Positions 16,904 through 25,989 are shown, numbered from the stretch's first letter. The stretch: DNA of 64,000 nt from Streptomyces macrolidinus (GCF_023887685.1 NZ_JAMWMR010000005.1:62001-126000); one strand, 5' to 3'. Notes: generated by a model from the letters alone, not told the origin. Program-made: numbers and translations.

Positions 16904-17512
16904 ATGACCGAATCAGCTCAGGGGAGCGAGCCGATACGCGTGCCGGACCACGATCTGGACGACCTGGTCTCCACGGTCGCGAGGCTGGTCACGGAGAGCC
17001 GCAAACAGGGCGAGACGCTCGCCCGGCTCACCGACGATCTCCCGCCTTCGGATGAGGACGAGGGTACCGGGGTCGAGCACGGTGACGACGAGGGCTCGGT
17101 CGCCGCATCGGCGGAGGCCGAGCCGGACGGCTCGCCGCAAGGTCCCGCTTCGATCTTCATCCTGGCGCTCGCCGGCAAGGCATACGTCGAGGAGGTTGCG
17201 GCGCTGACGGGTTGGGTGCACGACCTGCTGCTTCCGGTCTACGGGCGGGAGATCACCACCGGACGCCCCTGGTGCCGGCAGTGGCAAGAGCACCCCGAGG
17301 CCGTCGCCCGCCTGCATGCCCTGTGGCTGGCCTGGCAACAGCTCACCGACGTCGAGGCCGGGCTCACCGGCCCCTCGACGTGGCACCGCGACCACCTCGA
17401 CCCGACCCTGCTCCAACTCCGATCTCCCGACGGCCCCTTCGGCGCATGCACCACCAGCCCGACCCGCCCCAGCCACCGGCTCCTGGCCTCGCCCGAGCCC
17501 GCGGGAGCCTGA
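16904..17512 (+). CDS. DUF4913 domain protein
   Basis: 202 aa. The C-terminal 110 residues match DUF4913 as I know it: VHDLLLPVYGREI, WCRQWQEHPEAVARLHALW, then WHRDHLDP and SPDGPFGAC. The N-terminal 75 residues are acidic and probably disordered. DUF4913 proteins are frequent on actinobacterial plasmids and integrative elements; their biochemical role is unknown. ATG at 16904 with an AAGGGG about 8 nt upstream. Confidence 0.75.
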   Translation: MTESAQGSEPIRVPDHDLDDLVSTVARLVTESRKQGETLARLTDDLPPSDEDEGTGVEHGDDEGSVAASAEAEPDGSPQGPASIFILALAGKAYVEEVAALTGWVHDLLLPVYGREITTGRPWCRQWQEHPEAVARLHALWLAWQQLTDVEAGLTGPSTWHRDHLDPTLLQLRSPDGPFGACTTSPTRPSHRLLASPEPAGA

Positions 17513-17513
17513 C

Positions 17514-17711
17514 ATGGCCGACACGTACGAACCTCCGATGCCGGACTACCGGCTCGACGGCTTCGAAGCAGCCACCGAGGCGGTCGAGCGGCGCTCAGGC
17601 TGCCCGCACCCGCTCGCCGGAACCACCGGCCTCGCGGTCCCCGCAGCGCCTGTCGTCGCTCCTCGCCCCGTACTCCTCGCCGTACCGCGCCCTCGCCTGG
17701 GTGCGCGGTGA
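17514..17711 (+). CDS. small hypothetical protein upstream of a RelE-like gene
   Basis: 65 aa. An acidic N-terminus (MADTYEPPMPDYRLDGFEAA) is followed by a Pro/Ala-rich end. It starts 1 nt after the DUF4913 stop and its own stop overlaps the next GTG start (17708). The size and position resemble an antitoxin before a RelE-type toxin, but no DNA-binding motif is visible, so that role is only a guess. Confidence 0.5.
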   Translation: MADTYEPPMPDYRLDGFEAATEAVERRSGCPHPLAGTTGLAVPAAPVVAPRPVLLAVPRPRLGAR

Positions 17712-18181
17712 GCCGGGCGCGCTACGCCTTCGCGGCGCACCCCGAGGCCCTGGCCGACCTGCGCTCGGTCCCGGAGAGCATCCGCGACCTGGCCCTGCTG
17801 GAGCTGCAGCACCTGGTCCACGGCAACGAACGCGGCGCGGCGCTGACCCGCGAGCTCGCGGGTTGCCACAAGATCTACGTCGATCCGGAGACCTGCTGGC
17901 GCATGGTCGTCCAGTACCGCGACGCTCCGTCATCCTCACAGCACCGCCGGGAGATCTATCTCCTGGCGGTCGGCGAACGCCAGGACCAGAGCGCGTACCG
18001 CACCGCGGCTCGTCGGCTGGACCGCGAACGCGAGGCATCCGCCAAGACCACGCCGCTGCACGGCCGTCGCGCCCAGACGGCACGGTCCCGGTCCCCGCAC
18101 GGGAGCGCAGCTCCGGCACACACCAGTTCGCCCGCCCCCGCCACCTCCACGGCTCCGCCACGAGCACGCCGCCGGCCGTGA
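17708..18181 (+). CDS. RelE/ParE-fold protein, possible mRNA interferase
   Basis: 157 aa. The first 105 residues follow the RelE/ParE pattern: a helical pair (HPEALADLRSVPESIRDLAL), then strands HKIYVD, CWRMVVQYR and IYLLAVGERQ-x2-YRTA. The remaining 50 residues are a basic Ser/Pro/Arg-rich tail not found in compact toxins. The GTG start overlaps the stop of the 65-aa gene upstream, a toxin-antitoxin-like arrangement in which neither partner is confirmed. It could equally be a non-toxic relative common in Streptomyces elements. Confidence 0.55.
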   Translation: MSRARYAFAAHPEALADLRSVPESIRDLALLELQHLVHGNERGAALTRELAGCHKIYVDPETCWRMVVQYRDAPSSSQHRREIYLLAVGERQDQSAYRTAARRLDREREASAKTTPLHGRRAQTARSRSPHGSAAPAHTSSPAPATSTAPPRARRRP

Positions 18182-18222
18182 CGCCCAGCCCCTCATCCGC
18201 CACCGCCCGGAGGTACCTCCCC

Positions 18223-19083
18223 ATGCCACCTCTCGACCTCGGCGAACTCACCCCGACCACCGAGGTCCTCGTTGCACCAGTTCACCTCGCAGGTCCCGGA
18301 ACGAGGGAGGCCGTCTTCAGCATCCTCGACAACGCTGCCGGGTGGTCGAAGGCCGTCGCCTTCGGCGTGGACGCGTACTACGCCAGCCCGTGCCAGCGAG
18401 TCCGTATCGCCAACCCCGTGGAGAGCCAGTACGGCGGATGGACGATCACCTACGCCGAGGACCCGCTCGGCGTACCGGACTGGATCACCACCTTCGACCG
18501 CAATACGCCCCAGGAGATCGTCGCGGCCTTCACCGAGACGCTCGTCCACAGCCTGCCCAACCACTTCCGGGACTATCTCAGCGGCGGCAAGCACCACACC
18601 GACCTCAGCCCTGAAGGCGTACTGCGTCGCAGCAACTGGCAGCCGGCTCACGGAAGTCGGCCGCATCGGATCGTCTCGCCCGACAACCGCGCAGTCCTAC
18701 GCACGCGCAGTGGGTGGCTCCACGAGTACACCGAGCTGCTGACGCCGGAGAAGTCCATGTGGCGGCTGTCCGGAGGCGTCGATCCCGTCCACGTGCCGAG
18801 TTGGAGGGCTTTCTTCAGCGGCAGCACCCCACAGCACCTGCGCACCGCTGCTGCGGTTGCTCTCACCAGCTCGGACCCCGTGCCGCGTCTCGTCGGCGAC
18901 ATCCCCGACCGCCACCGCGACTTGGTGCACGTGCGCCTCGCCAAGCCGACCGACGTCGTCCCCAGGGCCCAGGCGGCCCTGGCGCGTCGGCCGCGCGCCG
19001 CCCACGTGCCCGTTCCCAGGGCGGAGGCGACAACCCCGCCCGCATCACTTGTCACACACGGTCGTTCACGCCGTCAGCGCTGA
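18223..19083 (+). CDS. DUF317 (SPDY) domain protein
   Basis: 286 aa with two DUF317-like units, each having the pattern of a short LAGPG-type strand, an S-P segment followed by V-R-I (SPCQRVRI near residue 60), W-x2-T/S...P-D-W-x-x-x-F-D, and T-P-x-E-I-V-x-A-F. A basic Pro/Ala tail follows. The ATG at 18223 has GGAGGT 8 nt upstream. DUF317 proteins are a Streptomyces accessory family of unknown function; this is the first of three in a row. Confidence 0.75.
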   Translation: MPPLDLGELTPTTEVLVAPVHLAGPGTREAVFSILDNAAGWSKAVAFGVDAYYASPCQRVRIANPVESQYGGWTITYAEDPLGVPDWITTFDRNTPQEIVAAFTETLVHSLPNHFRDYLSGGKHHTDLSPEGVLRRSNWQPAHGSRPHRIVSPDNRAVLRTRSGWLHEYTELLTPEKSMWRLSGGVDPVHVPSWRAFFSGSTPQHLRTAAAVALTSSDPVPRLVGDIPDRHRDLVHVRLAKPTDVVPRAQAALARRPRAAHVPVPRAEATTPPASLVTHGRSRRQR

Positions 19084-19113
19084 CGGCCCGCCGCTCGCCC
19101 CAGGAGATCCCGC

Positions 19114-19989
19114 ATGCCCTCGCACACGCACGACGGCGACGTCTACATAACCCCCCTGCACCTCGCCGGTTCCACCGCCATCGGCGACCCGGCGCTACAA
19201 CCACTCGTCGACCACGGTTTCACGCTGCAGAGCGACGAACTGGCGAACGCCTACGTCACCTCCCCCGACCAGCATGTACGACTCGGATTCCTCCCCGAAG
19301 GCGTGGACAGCACCTTGTGGAAGGTCGCCGCCCACAGCGACCCGTTCGGGCCGCCCGACTGGCTGGCGACCTTCGACGCCAACACGCCAACAGAGTTGGT
19401 GACCGCCTTCACCTCCGCCCTCGCCACCAGCTACGCCAAGGATCCGGACGCCGTCCCGACCGGCCCTCGCGGCCCAGCCGAGGAAGGCTTTCGTCCCCTG
19501 GACGACGCCGGATGGAAGCGGGGGAACTGGCAGCTCACCACCCTCTTCACCGCGCCCGACGGACTCGCCGGCCTCACCTACAGTGGCCGAGCCCTGAACC
19601 AACAGGCCGAACTCCGCGGCGACCAGTACCGCTGGCTCCTCTGGGGTGGCCAGGACGGCTTCAGCTCACGCTGGTACGCCACGTTCACCTCCGCAGTCCC
19701 CGTCGATCTGATCGCGGCAACCACCGCCCGCTTGGCCGACCCCAACCCTGTGCTCCGCTACGAGCTCGAGGTTCCGGAGCGAAACCGCAGTGCCGCACGC
19801 ATACGCCCTGTGTCTCCCCCAGTGCCGACTCCGCTGGACGTCCGGCGTGCCGCAGCCGCACGCGCGCGTTCCCACGGAGGTCGCCTCGTCAGCCGCGCCC
19901 CCGCAGCGTCCGCGACCTCGGGCAGTCCCAGTGCCGTCCTGCCGGTCCGCCCCGCCAACAACAGGCGTGTTGCGGCGGCACGCTCATGA
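19114..19989 (+). CDS. DUF317 (SPDY) domain protein, second copy
   Basis: 291 aa, related to the product at 18223. It starts with the same DGDVYITPLHLAGS-type strand, has SPDQHVRLGFLPE near residue 50, PDWLATFDANTPTELVTAF near 90, and a second half repeating the fold (WYATFTSAVP). A long Arg/Ala/Ser-rich tail ends the protein. AGGAG precedes the ATG. Its stop abuts the stop of a short minus-strand gene. Function unknown. Confidence 0.75.
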   Translation: MPSHTHDGDVYITPLHLAGSTAIGDPALQPLVDHGFTLQSDELANAYVTSPDQHVRLGFLPEGVDSTLWKVAAHSDPFGPPDWLATFDANTPTELVTAFTSALATSYAKDPDAVPTGPRGPAEEGFRPLDDAGWKRGNWQLTTLFTAPDGLAGLTYSGRALNQQAELRGDQYRWLLWGGQDGFSSRWYATFTSAVPVDLIAATTARLADPNPVLRYELEVPERNRSAARIRPVSPPVPTPLDVRRAAAARARSHGGRLVSRAPAASATSGSPSAVLPVRPANNRRVAAARS

Positions 19990-20178
19990 CGAGAGTCGCC
20001 GTAGGCTTCCGTCCGCCCTATGACGCTCCTGGCTGGGTTCCCGCGCGGCGCCCACCGCCAAGGCCAGCTCCTCCACGCTCAGCTCGATCCGTCTGCCATC
20101 TGCCATGCGGGATCGGCCCAGGGCCGCCGCCACGTCGTCCACGGCCTCGTCGTACGCACGCATCGCCCTGTCCAGCAC
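19984..20178 (-). CDS. possible 64-aa minus-strand protein
   Basis: GTG at 20178 is preceded by a good GGGAAGGA. The peptide begins VLDRAMRAYDEAVDDVAAAL and is helical and acidic before a basic end. Its stop codon (19984-19986) is directly adjacent to the DUF317 stop (19987-19989), a neat convergent junction that favours a real gene. No homologue is recognised. Confidence 0.4.
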   Translation of the reverse strand: MLDRAMRAYDEAVDDVAAALGRSRMADGRRIELSVEELALAVGAAREPSQERHRADGSLRRLSS

Positions 20179-20384
20179 GCCGTCCTTCCCTCTCCTATCG
20201 GTTGCCCCGGGAACAGCTCTCGGGGTGACCGATCCATTCCCCTGCGGCTCGCCAGCGGTAGCCGCCGCAGCCAGTTCGCCCACGGCAGACGCTCATCCCC
20301 GGAAAGGACTGGAGACCTGTCCGCCGACCATGTCAACGTACGACCGCTTCGAAAAACCCCAGGTCAACGAAGGGTCTTCTACTC

Positions 20385-20759
20385 GTGACGCTTACCGCCA
20401 CCACGCCGCTCCAGGTCCCCGCCGAACCTCTGCACGGCCCGCTCGGCAACCGCGAGTGGCTGCTCGACTGCCACTGCGCGGGCCCGGTCGTCGACCTCCT
20501 CCAAGGTCAGGGTTGGGACGTCATCTCCGACCCGTACGCCAACGTCCACTGCTCCAGCCCCGACCAGCGTGTGTACGTCGGGTTCCTCCCCGAGACCGAG
20601 GAGGCCGCGCGCGGCGAACTGTGGCGCATCGAGGTCAGAAATGCAGAGGGCGAAGTGGCGTGGAGCCAGACCTTCGGGTTCGGTGTCCCGGCCCAAGCCG
20701 TGGCCGGATTCCTCGCCGCGCTCATCGCCTTCCCCAACCGCTACTGCGCCTGCGTCTGA
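20385..20759 (+). CDS. single-domain DUF317 (SPDY) protein
   Basis: 124 aa with one DUF317 unit: SSPDQRVYVGFLPE at about residues 62-75 and W-x2-E-V...F-G-F-G-V-P-A-Q-A-V-A-x-F. It lacks the second unit and tail found in the copies at 18223 and 19114. The GTG at 20385 has a GAAGGG about 13 nt upstream. Role unknown; its proximity to two longer copies suggests a locally expanded family. Confidence 0.7.
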   Translation: MTLTATTPLQVPAEPLHGPLGNREWLLDCHCAGPVVDLLQGQGWDVISDPYANVHCSSPDQRVYVGFLPETEEAARGELWRIEVRNAEGEVAWSQTFGFGVPAQAVAGFLAALIAFPNRYCACV

Positions 20760-20801
20760 CCCATGCCGACCGCCTTGCTCCACCAGCTAAGGAGTTCTCT
20801 C

Positions 20802-21026
20802 TTGTCACACGAGACCACTGTTCGCCAGCTGATCCACCAGCTCCAGGCAGTCGATCCGAATCTGCCCGCGTACTTCGCCGTCAACCCGGACTGGCCCCAG
20901 GCCCACCGCGTCGGCCGCGTCATCGAGATAAGCGGCCCGGACGGCGCCGTCTACCTCGCTGAGAACGGCCAAGAGGGCGTACTGCCGCCCGAGGTCCGCG
21001 CTCAGCTCGACTGGGCCGACGTGTGA
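20802..21026 (+). CDS. small conserved hypothetical protein
   Basis: 74 aa, beginning (TTG start) SHETTVRQLIHQLQAVDPNL and containing a PAYFAVNPDWPQAHRVGRV segment. A TAAGGAG lies 8 nt before the TTG, the reason for choosing it over an upstream ATG at 20763. It resembles short phage and plasmid proteins that keep a P-D/N-x-P-V/A pattern, but no function is known. Its stop overlaps the next GTG. Confidence 0.6.
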   Translation: MSHETTVRQLIHQLQAVDPNLPAYFAVNPDWPQAHRVGRVIEISGPDGAVYLAENGQEGVLPPEVRAQLDWADV

Positions 21027-21448
21027 ACCGCCGGTCACGCTCGCCACTCGCGACGGACACGAAACCCCCTCCGTACCCGCCTCTGATCCTCGGCGATCTG
21101 GCCCAACACCCCATGCCTCGTGGCGTACGTGGTACGGTCGTCCGCTCCGTGCTCCGGTACGCCACCGAGCCGATTTCCACGACCTGGGTGTCCGTCCAAG
21201 ACCGCACTCCCCTTTCTCCGGGCTCCGTTCTGCTGCGCTGGGAAAAAACCGCCGCTTCCGGCGGGATGGACGTCACCGCCCGCCTCAGCCTGGCTTCGAC
21301 GGACGTCACCCTCGCCACATGGCCGAATCTCCACGGAGACTGGACGCCGGTCGTCCACCCCACGCTGCTGGAGACCATCGGTCTGCACGCCGCGCTGTCC
21401 GTGGCCGTCGACGCACTTCACCTCGCCAACCACCTCGCCAACGTCTGA
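21023..21448 (+). CDS. hypothetical protein
   Basis: 141 aa soluble protein. The middle contains a small beta-rich region (VRGTVVRSVLRYAT...ISTTWVSVQDRTPLSPGS) and the end a hydrophobic helix (LHAALSVAVDALHLANHLANV). The GTG start overlaps the stop of the preceding gene (GTGA), so it is probably translated with it. No recognised domain. A strong terminator follows 23 bp later, marking the end of this operon. Confidence 0.6.
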   Translation: MNRRSRSPLATDTKPPPYPPLILGDLAQHPMPRGVRGTVVRSVLRYATEPISTTWVSVQDRTPLSPGSVLLRWEKTAASGGMDVTARLSLASTDVTLATWPNLHGDWTPVVHPTLLETIGLHAALSVAVDALHLANHLANV

Positions 21449-21470
21449 CGCCACGACGAGTCTCGAACAA

Positions 21471-21507
21471 CACCAAGGGCTGTCCCAACCGGGACAGCCC
21501 CTTGGTG
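21471..21507 (+). terminator. intrinsic terminator at the end of the accessory operon
   Basis: Arms 21471-21486 and 21491-21507 form a 16-bp stem with one bulged base and a 4-nt loop, followed by TGTGT. It lies 23 bp beyond the stop at 21448. Confidence 0.8.
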
Positions 21508-22188
21508 TGTGCTCCCACAGGCCGGAAGCAGCAGCCGCATAGGCCGCCACTTGCGAGATCGGCTAACACCTCACCATCAAGGCGAGAAAGGGATCGCAGA
21601 GGTTCGCGCCAGACGGTATGGCCTCCCCTGAACTGACAATGAATGGCTGACATATCTCCTTACGGAGAGACCTCAATGCGATTGAACCCATTCGGACAAC
21701 CCTCACCCATTCGACCCAGATACAAGACTTCACAAAGTCGACAGATTACTGAAAGGCTCATATTTGACGACGTCTTCCGAAGGTCGTGCCGCGCAGACCC
21801 GTCGGCGACTTCCCGATCGACTTCACCGTCTTGCCCACCCAGAGAACTTCCTCAAACCGACACTCTTCGCGATTCCATCCGAATAAGGAAAGAACATGAA
21901 GGAGCGTGAAGGTGCTGTCGTTTGAGGGTTGTTTGGCGACCTTCACAGGGCCTCCACCAGGGCGTTATTGAACCGCCGCCTGCCGCGTACAACCCTGACT
22001 AAACCGTGTTGATCACCACTTCCCTATTGGCCTGGTTAACTAATTTGCCCGATTGGTCCCGTGTTCTTTAATGCTCGGTCGACGTAGGAATACCTACAGC
22101 GACATCGCATGCATGTCGCAATCGATAACCAACCAGCCAAGCCCGCCCTGCAGAACACGGGTGGGCTGGGGCGAGAGGACCAATCAGC
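21508..22188 (+). other. AT-richer intergenic stretch, no gene supported
   Basis: About 680 bp whose base composition is clearly lower in GC than the flanking genes. Open frames here (for example 21643-21909) have no codon bias and no convincing protein. It probably contains the promoter of the nuclease gene at 22189 and may be transferred DNA with it. I see no repeats or RNA gene. Confidence 0.5.
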
Positions 22189-24242
22189 TTGTCTGCAAGA
22201 ACAAGAATGAAACGCATCCTCTCCCGTATTGCCATCGGAACGGCGCTGCTTACCGCGGCCCCATTCGCCATGGTGAGCGGGGCCGCCGCACAAGACGCCA
22301 CGATGAACTCTTTAGCCGTGCCGCTGAACACCGAGGCAGCTACCGCATCACATGCAGCCTTCACCCCGAACCCTGACCCGAACGCCGCGCCGTCGGCGAG
22401 GCCCGCGGCTGGTCCGGAGAAGACAACCCTGGCGGCGGCAAGCCGCCCGGTGTCGGGCAAGAACCCGTCAGCCGGCCCGCAGTTCGTCAAGAGCGGCAGC
22501 ACCTGGAACGTCGTCTCCCCCGATGTCGTGCTGCAAAATACGGTCACTGACGCCGACGGCAACAAGAGCACTCTGACCTTCGAGGTCTGGACGACCAACG
22601 CCGACGGCACGCCGAAGGCTCAGGTCAACGTCAACGACAACAACGCCTACGGGGTCATCGTCTCCGAGTTCGTGCCCTCCGGCGGGCTCGCCAAAGTCTC
22701 CGTCCCGTACGGAAAGCTGAAGCTCGGCGTCACCTACACCTTCCACACCTCCGGCTTCAATGGCAGCCTGTATGAGACCACTTGGTCCCCGTGGGCGAAC
22801 TTCAAGATCAACCCCTACGTGACCTTCCCAGCCCCGCAGGCGTCGTCGACCATCGACCCGGTGGCGCAGAAGGAGACGGAGTTCTCCCGCAGCAACCCGG
22901 GCGCATCCTTGGCCCGCGACGCGGACGGCACACAAAACTGTCCAAGGTCGATACGCAGGGGCGCAAGCTGTGCATCAGGGTGAGGCCGCCGACCGACGAG
23001 GAGAAGAAGCAGGCTGCCTCCTCTGCCTCGATCCATGCGGCCGGGGACGACCTGGTGCCCTGGTGCCAAACCAAGGCCAGCGGACATGGCTACATGAACC
23101 GCACCGAGGCGTGCCTGAAGGACCTCGGCAGCGCCGATCTGATCTTCCTGTCCGCTGACCCGGACGACCCACCGCTTGGCATCGCCACGTTCTACTTCGA
23201 GCAGCGGATCAAGGCGTACCCGACGAAGGCCGAAAGCGGCAGCGATTTCGCCGAGTTCGACCAGCAGTTGATCGTCACCCCGAGTCACATCGACTCGGCT
23301 CTACAGGGCGTCAACCTCTACTGGAAACTTGGCACCAGTTGCTCCACGACCTGCGACGTCAGCCCGGTGCGCTGGGAGCACTTCGGTGGTGGCATCGACG
23401 ATGGGCGGTGGGCGTCGGGCGAGGAAGGCGCCACGGCCACACAGACCGCGAACTCCACCGTCAGGTGGACGGGGACCGGCAAGGAGACAATCGACCTGAG
23501 CTGGTCCGTCACCGGCGAGGTGGACGTCAGTGAGCTGAGGGCAAGCGCCGACTTCGGCAACAGCGGCGTGGAGTCCGTCCGCGAACTCGCCCCTCGCTGC
23601 GACAACATCGTCAAGGGCTCGGCGCCGGGCTGTGTACTGCCGTTCTTCAAGCCGGACTATACGGTGGACACCAACCTGTACCCGGCCGCTGGGGCGTACT
23701 ACTGGTACATGCAGCAGGTGATGCCCGATCACGCTGGCTCAAAGCGGTGGGACTCACTGATGCACTACCTGGGCCCAGACACCCCGCTGAAGAACAGCTC
23801 CGGCGGTACGTGGACGTCGACAAACAGCCGTGATCGCGTGTGTGACAGCACCTGGAGCGTGCACCCCTCCGATGCGTCGGTGGGGTCGGTCGACTGCGAC
23901 GAGTACGCAATGGCCTCGACGCACGAGTCCGGCGGCTACCCGAACAGCGTGAACCTGGTGACGTCAGGCAGCGAGTGTGCCCAGTTGCTCACCGACAAGA
24001 TGGGCGACGGCTCAGCGAACTTCGGCATCCTCGCGGATACGCGCACGGCGACGAAGGGGCCGAGCGGTAAGGAGCGGTGCGGGCGTGCCGCGATCCCGAG
24101 CACTCAGAACCAGGAAGCGTTCCACCTGTTCCCAGCCCCGAGGTGGCGGATGCTGGACGGTGACGGATTCTTCGTTACCCTTCCGGGATTCGAGCATTGC
24201 ACGTCGACCGCGACGACCTGCGCGTGGCGCAAGATCGGCTGA
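22189..24242 (+). pseudogene. secreted NucA/NucB-domain nuclease, one frameshift
   Basis: The frame from 22189 encodes a signal peptide (after MKRILSRIAIG) and a beta-rich region; the downstream frame ending at 24242 encodes the rest, about 684 aa in total. The join is an A run near 22934-22937 that is one base short, so the two halves read T-Q then K-L-S-K-V-D if restored. The C-terminal 110 residues carry a NucA/NucB signature: CDEYAMASTHESGG preceded by RVCDSTW, with a later QNQEAFHLF. That family comprises extracellular DNases. A SUKH-like gene faces it at 24319. Start may be TTG 22189 (AGAGGA 8 nt upstream) or ATG 22207. Confidence 0.7.
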
Positions 24243-24273
24243 CGTGACCTGAACGGCAGCAGGTGAAGCAGGA

Positions 24274-24303
24274 AGGGGGGCCAGCCCAAGTGTTGGCCCC
24301 CCT
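24274..24303. terminator. bidirectional terminator between nuclease and SUKH gene
   Basis: Arms 24274-24284 and 24293-24303 form a G/C-rich stem of about 11 bp (one wobble) followed by CTCTCTCTTG. It lies 32 bp after the nuclease stop and 16 bp after the convergent SUKH stop, so it can serve both. Confidence 0.75.
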
Positions 24304-24318
24304 CTCTCTTGTGTACGG

Positions 24319-25260
24319 TCAGCTGACCAGGGGCCGCCACCGATCTTCCTGCGAGGGGTCGAGCCTGCTGAGCCACACCAACGCCCCACCGACCAGGCCG
24401 GGCTTGTCCCGCGTGGCCAGGGCTGGGGCTTCGAGCATGTCGGCAGCCTCTTCCAGGTAGGTGACCAGGGTGTCGAGTTCGTCGCTGGGGCCTTCGTGGT
24501 AACGGGACCAGCGGCCCAGGTAGCCGGTCGTGGCGTCCAGGTACAGGCCCGAGGTGCGATCAGCCGCGCCGTGCGAGACCACCGGAATCCAGGTGGGCTT
24601 CCATACGGTGATCCGGTCGTATTCGGGGCGGTGGGCGTTGAGGGTGTCCTGGCGGGCTTGGGAGTCCATCCGCTGCCGGTAAAAGGCGGCTACGGCGTCC
24701 AGTGTCATCAGAGCCTCATTACCCGGAAGGCATCCCCAGCCCCAGCCGTTGACCCCGTCGTCGCCCGCGGCCAGAAACCACAGGGCACGCAGGTCGGCGG
24801 GTATCTGGATGCTGAGGTCCTGTTCCAGGGCCGTGATGGTCTCGGGGCTCGCACCAGCGTGGAGCGCAGCGTGGGAGTGGGGGGCGTTGTGCTGAAGCCA
24901 GAGGGTGATGCGATGCCAGGCGTCCGTGATCTCCCGTCCAGTGACCGCATCGGCGGCACGGTCGGCAGGCTGGTCCCGCTTCCGGTCCCGGGTGTCTGCG
25001 GCAGGCTCGGCGGAAAAGGCCAGGTTCACGTACCGGATCTCGATCCGGTCGGCCTCGTGGATGTAGCCGATGACCAGGGCGGGGCAGTCCTCGAACAGGT
25101 CACCATCTACCGTCACGGTGAGGATGCCGGGCACCCCCGAGGGCCGGCCCATGTCCGGGTCGTCAGCCAGTCGACCAGCCAGGGCCTTCAGAGCGTATGG
25201 AACGCCGGCCCCGAGCAGGGTGGCGGTGTCGCGTACATGCGGGGAGATCTCGACGTTCAC
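24319..25260 (-). CDS. SMI1/KNR4 (SUKH) family protein, likely immunity protein
   Basis: 313 aa, cytosolic. Residues of about 130-300 show the SUKH pattern: SPETITALEQDLSIQIPADL, ALWFLAAGDDGVNGWGW, then a conserved W-x-P-x-W...TSGLYLDATTG segment. SUKH proteins are known mainly as immunity proteins against nuclease and other polymorphic toxins (Zhang, Iyer and Aravind family). The N-terminal 120 residues are extra and unassigned. It is convergent with a secreted NucA/NucB protein across a shared terminator, which suggests a toxin-immunity pair, although a single-operon order is more usual. ATG at 25260. Confidence 0.7.
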   Translation of the reverse strand: MNVEISPHVRDTATLLGAGVPYALKALAGRLADDPDMGRPSGVPGILTVTVDGDLFEDCPALVIGYIHEADRIEIRYVNLAFSAEPAADTRDRKRDQPADRAADAVTGREITDAWHRITLWLQHNAPHSHAALHAGASPETITALEQDLSIQIPADLRALWFLAAGDDGVNGWGWGCLPGNEALMTLDAVAAFYRQRMDSQARQDTLNAHRPEYDRITVWKPTWIPVVSHGAADRTSGLYLDATTGYLGRWSRYHEGPSDELDTLVTYLEEAADMLEAPALATRDKPGLVGGALVWLSRLDPSQEDRWRPLVS

Positions 25261-25513
25261 AGCCTGGTGCTCCTTGCAGGTCGGATGCGCTGCCGCTCAC
25301 ACAGTAGGACGCCCGCGCTCGCGGCGGGCTGGCTACCTGAGGGTCGTACATGCGCGGCGTCCTTGCCCGAGCACCTTGGACATCCATCGCCAGACCACTC
25401 AGAGCACCGATCGCCGCACCCATGACCGCGGCCACGCTTGCGTCGATGAGTGGGCATCAGACCGCAACGGTCCTCGTCCAGCCAGAGGGCGTCGATGCCG
25501 CCGACACGGGCTT

Positions 25514-25912
25514 CTAGCCTGGCCTCGGCTCCGACAGATAGGTGCCGGCGAGCGTGCCGTCGTACCCTACGGCCTGGGCGGCGGCCTCCAGGCTCGGGTA
25601 GTCCTGGCCGCCGACGTCGATCATCACCTCGTAGTCCGCGCGCGTCAGTTCGGGCTCGACCCACTGGTGCGCGCACCGACATCGGATGCTGATCTCGCTG
25701 CGGTCGCAGATGACCATCCAGTCACGCCGGGCTCCGCAGTTCGGGCACATGACCAGGATGCCGCCGATGCGGATTTCCTCGGGGTGGGTGGTGGCGCGGA
25801 GACGGACGTTGCCGTCGCCGAGCCGCGTCTCCTTCTTGAGCCTCAGCAAGGGGTCGTCGACTGCCGTCTCCGGCAGCACGGTTCTCCGGGTCCGCAGGTC
25901 TTCGGTGCGCAT
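25514..25912 (-). CDS. zinc-ribbon-like hypothetical protein
   Basis: 132 aa. A central C-x2-C...C...C-x-C arrangement (MCPNCGARRDWMVICD, then RCRCAHQW) looks like a metal-binding ribbon; the C-terminal part is a helical SLEAAAQAVGYDG segment. The ATG at 25912 is preceded by AAGGAG 8 nt upstream on its strand. It follows the relaxase gene in the transcription direction with a 77 bp gap and may belong to the mobilisation operon. Function unknown. The 250 bp between it and the SUKH gene show no gene. Confidence 0.6.
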   Translation of the reverse strand: MRTEDLRTRRTVLPETAVDDPLLRLKKETRLGDGNVRLRATTHPEEIRIGGILVMCPNCGARRDWMVICDRSEISIRCRCAHQWVEPELTRADYEVMIDVGGQDYPSLEAAAQAVGYDGTLAGTYLSEPRPG

Positions 25913-25989
25913 CGGCGTTGTCTCCTTGTCCTGTTGTTGACCAGCCGTAACAGCGCAAGCCGTGGACGTCCAGCCCTTTGAGGTGCTGG

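Noticed and set aside
21643..21909. 88-aa frame in the AT-richer intergenic stretch
   Set aside because: No ribosome binding site, no codon bias and no protein-like pattern.
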